From: Apus apus
Lineage: Eukaryota > Chordata > Aves > Apodiformes > Apodidae
Length of the DNA stretch: 64,000 nucleotides
Direction of reading: 5' to 3'
NCBI RefSeq assembly: GCF_020740795.1
Contig: NC_067293.1
Location: 20,650,378-20,714,377, forward strand
The number at the start of each line of letters is the position of its first letter. Position 1 is the stretch's first letter. The notes beneath the pieces were generated by a model, which was not told the DNA's origin, made no database searches, and saw only the letters and a list, made by a program, of their open reading frames with translations. Of this stretch, positions 58,891 to 64,000 are shown one piece after another. The position numbers and the translations under genes were made by a program.

Positions 58891-59683
58891 CTCCAGGGGC
58901 TGAACAGCATCACCAAGGACTATATAAAAGGTTCAGAAACATGCAGGTCACTGAAGAGAAGTTGCAGAATAAATTGCTTTACCAAAACCTTATGATTAAG
59001 GGAGTCTTCATCAAAATTAAAGTGTAAAGAGAGATGGCAGTTTTCCCTTATTTATAGCCTGCCAGGAATGGCATCAGAAATACATACATGGTTATCTCAC
59101 CAATTAATGTGTTTTCCTGATTGGCTTTTCTAAAGTATTTCATTTTCTCTTCAGCCCATCTCATCATCACAGGTTTAAGTGGACACTTTGCCATGAATGC
59201 CTTTGGAATGTTCCCAGGTGAATCCTTACTTTTGAGGAAGCACAGACCATGTTAGGAGGGTCCAACTTTATTCTGAGAGGCCCTTATCTGCCTACACACC
59301 ATCTCAGGGCTTCTGCAGAGGGTCCAATCCAAAGACCAAAGGTTTCTGCTGAAAGGGGTCTACTGGCCTGAGAGATCTGCAGAAGAGCTGCAGCATGTAT
59401 CAACATCTTGCTTTTGAAGCTTTTATTAATGTCTTTGTTCTTTCACTTCTCAAGCTGACAGTTCATTTTTCCCCCCTACAGGTTCCTGCCATCACATGAG
59501 AGAATATTTACAGCATCTATGCCCTGTGCCCATGCTTTCTTCCAGACAGCTGGTTCATGGGGTATGTGCTCTCCCTGAAAGGAAAGGTAGAGAAATGTCA
59601 TTTGCATTGAGGATGAGGCTGTCAGGGAGCACAGGCTCCTTGTGCTTCCCTCAATTTGCTCCCAGCCTCTCCAGAGGTTGGTA
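58891..59683. other. Unassigned stretch
   Basis: No gene is recognised. Confidence 0.5.
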
Positions 59684-60028
59684 TTAGAATCCCAGAGTCA
59701 TGGAATGATTTGGGTTGGAAGGGACCTTAGAGATCATCCAGTCCCAATCCCCTGCCATGGGGATTGGGACTCCTTCCACCAGACCTGGTTGCTCCAAGCC
59801 CCATCCAACCTGCCCTTCAACACTTCAGGGATGGGGCAGCCACAGCTTCCCTGGGCAACCTGGGCCAGTGTCTCACCACCCTCAATTAAAAAAATTTCTT
59901 CCCAAGATCTAATCTAATTCTTCCCCCTTTCAGCTTAAAACAGGTCCTCCTCATCCCATTGCTCCAAGCCCTTGTCCAAAGTCCCTCCCCAAGTTTCCTG
60001 CCACCACATCAGGTACTTCAGGTGTTGA
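59684..60028 (-). mobile_element. CR1 3' portion, antisense
   Basis: 'tagaatcccagagtcatgg' tail, then 'ctccaagccccatccaacc' and 'cagcttaaaacagg'. Confidence 0.9.
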
Positions 60029-63000
60029 AAACAAAGATCCTGAATTCCAAGAGTTCAAAAGCTATGTCTAAAGATACCTCCCATAAGGTGTCTGGCTGCT
60101 TGTGCCACACAAGGTGTCTGGCTGTGCTCAACAGCCAGCTCTGGCACAGTGCAGCTGGAACCAGGATTCAGGCTGTTAGGAAAGAGCTGTGAGGACCCTA
60201 GTTGAAGCCACCCACTTTGCTCAAGCCCTCGTATTTGGTCCCCTAACTTCACCTAAGCTTGAGCTTGGCCTTGCATCTTGGTGAGCCTGATGTGGCTTCC
60301 TGGCTGGACCAGGGATCTGTCACTATGAACCTGTCTGGACACGGCAGGTCATCCCAGACACCTGCTACTGGATCCAATCTCCTTGGCCAGGTCCTGCAGG
60401 ACTGCAGCAGGATACTGCCCCATGCCTGCCTTCTTGTCCCTCTCCACTCCAGGCTCCTATTCCCCTGTGGATCAGCCCACTCCTGCTGGCAGCTCATAAC
60501 TGACTATATTGGTTGGAAATCACAATGCAGAATAGAGGAGAAATGTGGGAGAGGATGTCTCTTCCTCTTAGGCAAAAGAGGAGAGTTGTTCCTGGTTGTG
60601 CAGAGCTTGTTGCTAAGATTTTTCTCCCCGTGCTCTTCCCTTTGCCTCCTCTATTCAAACAAAAAAAAAAATCCACCATTCTATTGAAAAGGAGCCAGTT
60701 GCTGGGAAAATCCTGCCTGTCTGCCACCCTGGGGTTGTCCTTTTAATTTGGTCATTGGGATGTGCTGTTCCTAATACGAGGCCATCTGGGAAAAGGGGGA
60801 AAAGGCCTGTTCTGCTTGCAGCACCAACAGGTACTGGCATCCACCACACTTCCCAGTTGTCAAAACACCTCAATTTCTCTGTTCCTGCAGATGGGAAGAC
60901 TGAACTGAAGCTTTGTGCAAACGGAACCTTCATTTTCCTGGCAGGGTAATAATAACGCTAATAAGTGGGTATAGGTTTCCTACCTGACATACACTATTTG
61001 AGTTATGTCTCATCTTTACAAGTTGCAAGCTGGATAAATGAGTACTCAAATGTTTACACTTGTGATTTGCACTTCTAACCATGGAAGTGGCATGACTAAA
61101 GAAAAATGTGCTGGACATAGTGTTAGTCCTCAAAACAAAACAGTGGAGCAATAGGATAATTCATTCGTGCTGAGCAGGAACTCTCTCTTCTGTTGTGCAT
61201 TAATGCTGAGATCAACATATGATCTCCTGAGCCACAGTTTAACCTGCACCAAAAGATGAAAATCAGGAAATATGCTCAGGGATCCTAGTTTTGCACCTGG
61301 AAGCAGGTGCTTACAAAGCTCAGAGCATCCAGCCATGAGATGTCAGCTCCATCTTTTCTCACCACCAAGTATTGACAACAACCAGTATTATTGCTCTAAG
61401 CAACATTCAGCCTCTGGTCACTTGTTGGAGAGTGGGTGGCTGGGACTGACTGGCCAAAAGCTGCACAACATGTTCCAGAAAAAGGAATTACAGTGTCAGG
61501 AGCTGCTCTCCGAGATCTCAAAGCTGCTCTGAGCTGTGACTAGTTTCTTCTTCGCATCAGAGTGTGTCTTTTGAGAAGATGCTGCCCAGCAGAAGTTTCA
61601 GCAGGAGCTCAGTGAGATCCCAGCACACAGTGCTTTGAGCAGTTGACATTTCTACATGCAAGGCAAGGATTCCTGACTGTAGGAACTTTTGTTCCTAGGG
61701 TGGAACAAAAGACATCCTTGCTCTCTTTTCTTTTTCTCCTTCCTTTTCCTGTTTCCTCTTGCATGCAGCTCTTTAACAAACCCAGCACAGCTTGTGCCTC
61801 CCCAAACCCCAGCTCTGCCCAGCCTTCTTGCTTCCAAGGCATCTCAGCACCCCCCTGCAGTGCCAGCTGCTTCCTCTACACATCCCCAGCCCCGCAGGAT
61901 GAACTGGGAAAGTCACATAGTGTTACAAGCACATGCACTGGGATTCCTGGCACATCCGCTATTGCTGGCTTAAAATAAGGAGAGCTGCTAAGTCTGGTGA
62001 CTCTGCATCTTGCTGTGGCAGTGATGAACCAAAGAAAAGGTCCCAACAAGGTTTTGATTCTGCTCTTAGCAAAATGCTACAGAAGAGCTAAACTTGGACA
62101 TTGTTTGATCACAGCTTCATAGACCTCTTAAAGCACCATGAAAGACTTCCCATAGTCAAGGCAGTGCATTTTATTACGATCATCCAACAGATAACCTTAG
62201 CCTAACTCCAGGTTAATGGAACTTATGGGAGCACTGGAAGAAAAAAAATTGTCAATGAGCAAAAAGAATCCTAAATCTATGTTTTTCAGAAGCCAGTGGA
62301 AGTTGTATAACCTTAGATTGGATCTCAGGAACAGGGTTGCAAAAGCAAAAGCCATCTGAACTATCATCTTCTCTGGAGAGCTCAAAATTATACTGAGTGC
62401 AGTGGCTGTTCTCAGACACAAACTTGTCTTTCCTTCTGTAATAAAGAGTTCCCCATGAAAAGTGTATTTCCTCTCTTTTGCATCACAGTGGTGGGCAACC
62501 ATTCCCACCAAACACAGAGCAGATTTCTAGTGCACAGCTTCAAGAAAATAAGTACAGTCTCTTTCTCTCTCTCTCTGTCTATCTGTCTATCTCCTGCTCT
62601 GTTAAAATATGCCATAAAGACTTTGCTTGATAAATGCTTTCATGGAGATTTAAAAAAATGAGCCATTAATTGCTGCAGCAGGAGTTTGGAGAACCCTGCT
62701 TGCTCTTGGCAAGGCCAAGTGACATAAAGACTTTTGTAGTTAAAGTCATAAACCCACATGGCTTCATATCCCCCCTGTGTCTCTGTCACCAGTGCATGCT
62801 CAGGCACAACATCCAGAGCCCGACACCCAAATGCCTAGAGCTAATGAATTTCCAGAAGAAAATCAGAGGCACACAGCACTGGGAAGCAATCCTTACCTTC
62901 ATGCTGAGTCCTGGTTCAATACTCAGACACAGAAGTGTCCTCATGACACCCTTCCTAACCATTCCTGCCCACAGCTTTTAACTCCCCACACCTCTCCAGT

Positions 63001-63486
63001 CCAGCCTCCCTAATCCTCCATCTCTGAGATCCAAGACTCCAGAGCTCTCAGCTCCCTCTTTCTCCAGTCCCTCATAGTTCTCTCTTTTGCCACAAATGAA
63101 CCCAAAATCTGCCCTCCAAACTCCCTCAGATCCATCCCAGATATACTCCTGTCCTCCCAGTCTATCCCAGACAACACCACTCTTTCCAGCACCTGGACCT
63201 AAATCGAAATGTGACCAAACAAATGAAGCTCCAGCCAGCCTGAGACACCAGCTCAGCTCCACACCTGTACCCTCCTCTTAGCAGAGTCATGGTTTCCTTA
63301 GGTCAGGCCAGAAGGATGATTTGTATAAGAAGGGGACTTGAATTCTGACACGTTTGGCTTGCAGCTGATGTCCTGTGGCTTTTGGGGAATGAGTGTCCCT
63401 TGGCTGTCCCCCACCCTGACATTTACTGAGCACTGCAGGAATGCACAGCAGACCTCTGGGTTCAGCCAAACTCACTGGGCTGTGCA
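60029..63486. other. Single-copy stretch, no gene recognised
   Basis: Contains a (CT)n/TCTA run near 62559-62592. A short Lys/Gln/Leu-rich frame at about 61450-61531 ends QELLSEISKLL and could be a helical exon relic, but I cannot assign it. Confidence 0.5.
62559..62592 (+). repeat. (CT)n/(TCTA)n simple repeat
   Basis: A short C/T run passing into tcta units. Confidence 0.8.
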
Positions 63487-63606
63487 GGAGGTGTCCAAGG
63501 GCAGGTTGGATGGGGCTTGGAGCAACCTGGTCTGGTGGGAGGTGTCCCTGCCCATGCAGGGGGTTGGATTTAGATGAGCTTTAAGGTCCTTTCCAACCTA
63601 AACCAG
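63487..63606 (+). mobile_element. CR1 3' end, sense
   Basis: 'aggtgtccaagggcaggttgg' to 'ttccaacctaaacca'. Confidence 0.92.
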
Positions 63607-64000
63607 AGAGAGACAAGAGCTTCTGCCCAGTTTCTCGCAGTGATGTAAACCCCCAGCTTTGAGTTCACCTGCCAGTGAGGGCTGTGAAGCAGCAAAGGAA
63701 TCCAGCTCTGACATCAAAGATGCTGTGCTGAGCCCTGTCGTGCTGTTTGTGAAAGCAAAAGCCCTTCACAGAGCTGGGGCTGCCTCCAGGAACCCTTCTT
63801 TCTGCTTAAGTCATACTGATGCTTTTGCTTTTCCCCTGCCAGTGCAGCTCCCTACAGCCAGACCAGCTACAGATTGGCTGGGTCAGTTGGTAGCATCCAT
63901 GAGCAGAAGCCAAATCACAGCCATCAAGAAGCACCTGACCCCTTTCTCCTATTGTTTTTCATTTGATTGGTTTTGCCAGACAGTGGGAATCAGCTCACTT
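63607..64000. other. Unassigned stretch to window end
   Basis: No gene is recognised. Confidence 0.5.

Noticed and set aside
61272-61532. Frame ending QELLSEISKLL as a possible exon
   Set aside because: Looks helical, but no splice pair, homologous protein or neighbouring exon could be recognised.

Overview
The window is vertebrate nuclear DNA, almost certainly from a bird. At least two dozen CR1 LINE copies are present; several of those whose 3' end can be read stop at the avian-type 'attctatg' tail. There are also several avian-type LTRs, including one I recognise as the common avian ERVL-type solo LTR starting 'cctggtttcagct'. Genes are sparse, introns are long, and splice sites are canonical. 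I did not assign a species.

Layout. 1-4.6 kb holds the 3' part of ZC4H2 on the + strand: two coding exons (474-636 and 1851-1964) and a probable 3' UTR carrying a CR1 copy. 4.6-6.24 kb is a GC- and CpG-rich island split by a minus-strand solo LTR (4904-5442, 4-bp target duplication). It also contains eight near-identical 21-bp GC repeats; whatever gene it serves is not recognisable. 6.3-16.5 kb is a thicket of CR1 fragments, one with a readable reverse-transcriptase core at 10841-11572, plus a second copy of the solo LTR and simple repeats. At 16.8 kb there is a short fragment resembling the N-terminal DWNN domain of RBBP6. 17-26 kb is mostly AT-rich DNA with no genes I can see, but it contains a 1.3-kb minisatellite (21269-22578) of about 87 units of 15 bp whose core is the cAMP-response element TGACGTCA or a one-base variant.

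26-36 kb is an accessory block. It starts with an LTR carrying five 29-bp CCAAT-box repeats, followed by an ERVL-like provirus remnant with a tRNA-Leu primer-binding site and broken gag. Next comes an FSIP2-like (fibrous sheath-interacting protein 2) gene whose promoter (CRE-like palindrome, part of an X-box, TATA box) and first three coding exons are intact. Its fourth exon is cut off by an LTR. It is followed by rearranged pieces of FSIP2-like 3' sequence in both orientations and by a decayed class I retroviral integrase. 36-64 kb shows no genes I can recognise: mostly single-copy sequence, an ERVL-type solo LTR (43017-43573), an alpharetrovirus-like LTR near 53.5 kb, many CR1 3' ends on both strands, and simple repeats.

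How it fits together. ZC4H2 is the only gene here that looks plainly intact, although only its 3' portion is inside the window. The FSIP2-like locus looks like a testis-type gene copy that is decaying or being remodelled. The best candidates for unusual biology are the CRE-core minisatellite and the FSIP2-like locus with its own promoter, LTR-capped reading frame and inverted 3' modules. I saw no tRNA, rRNA or CRISPR features.
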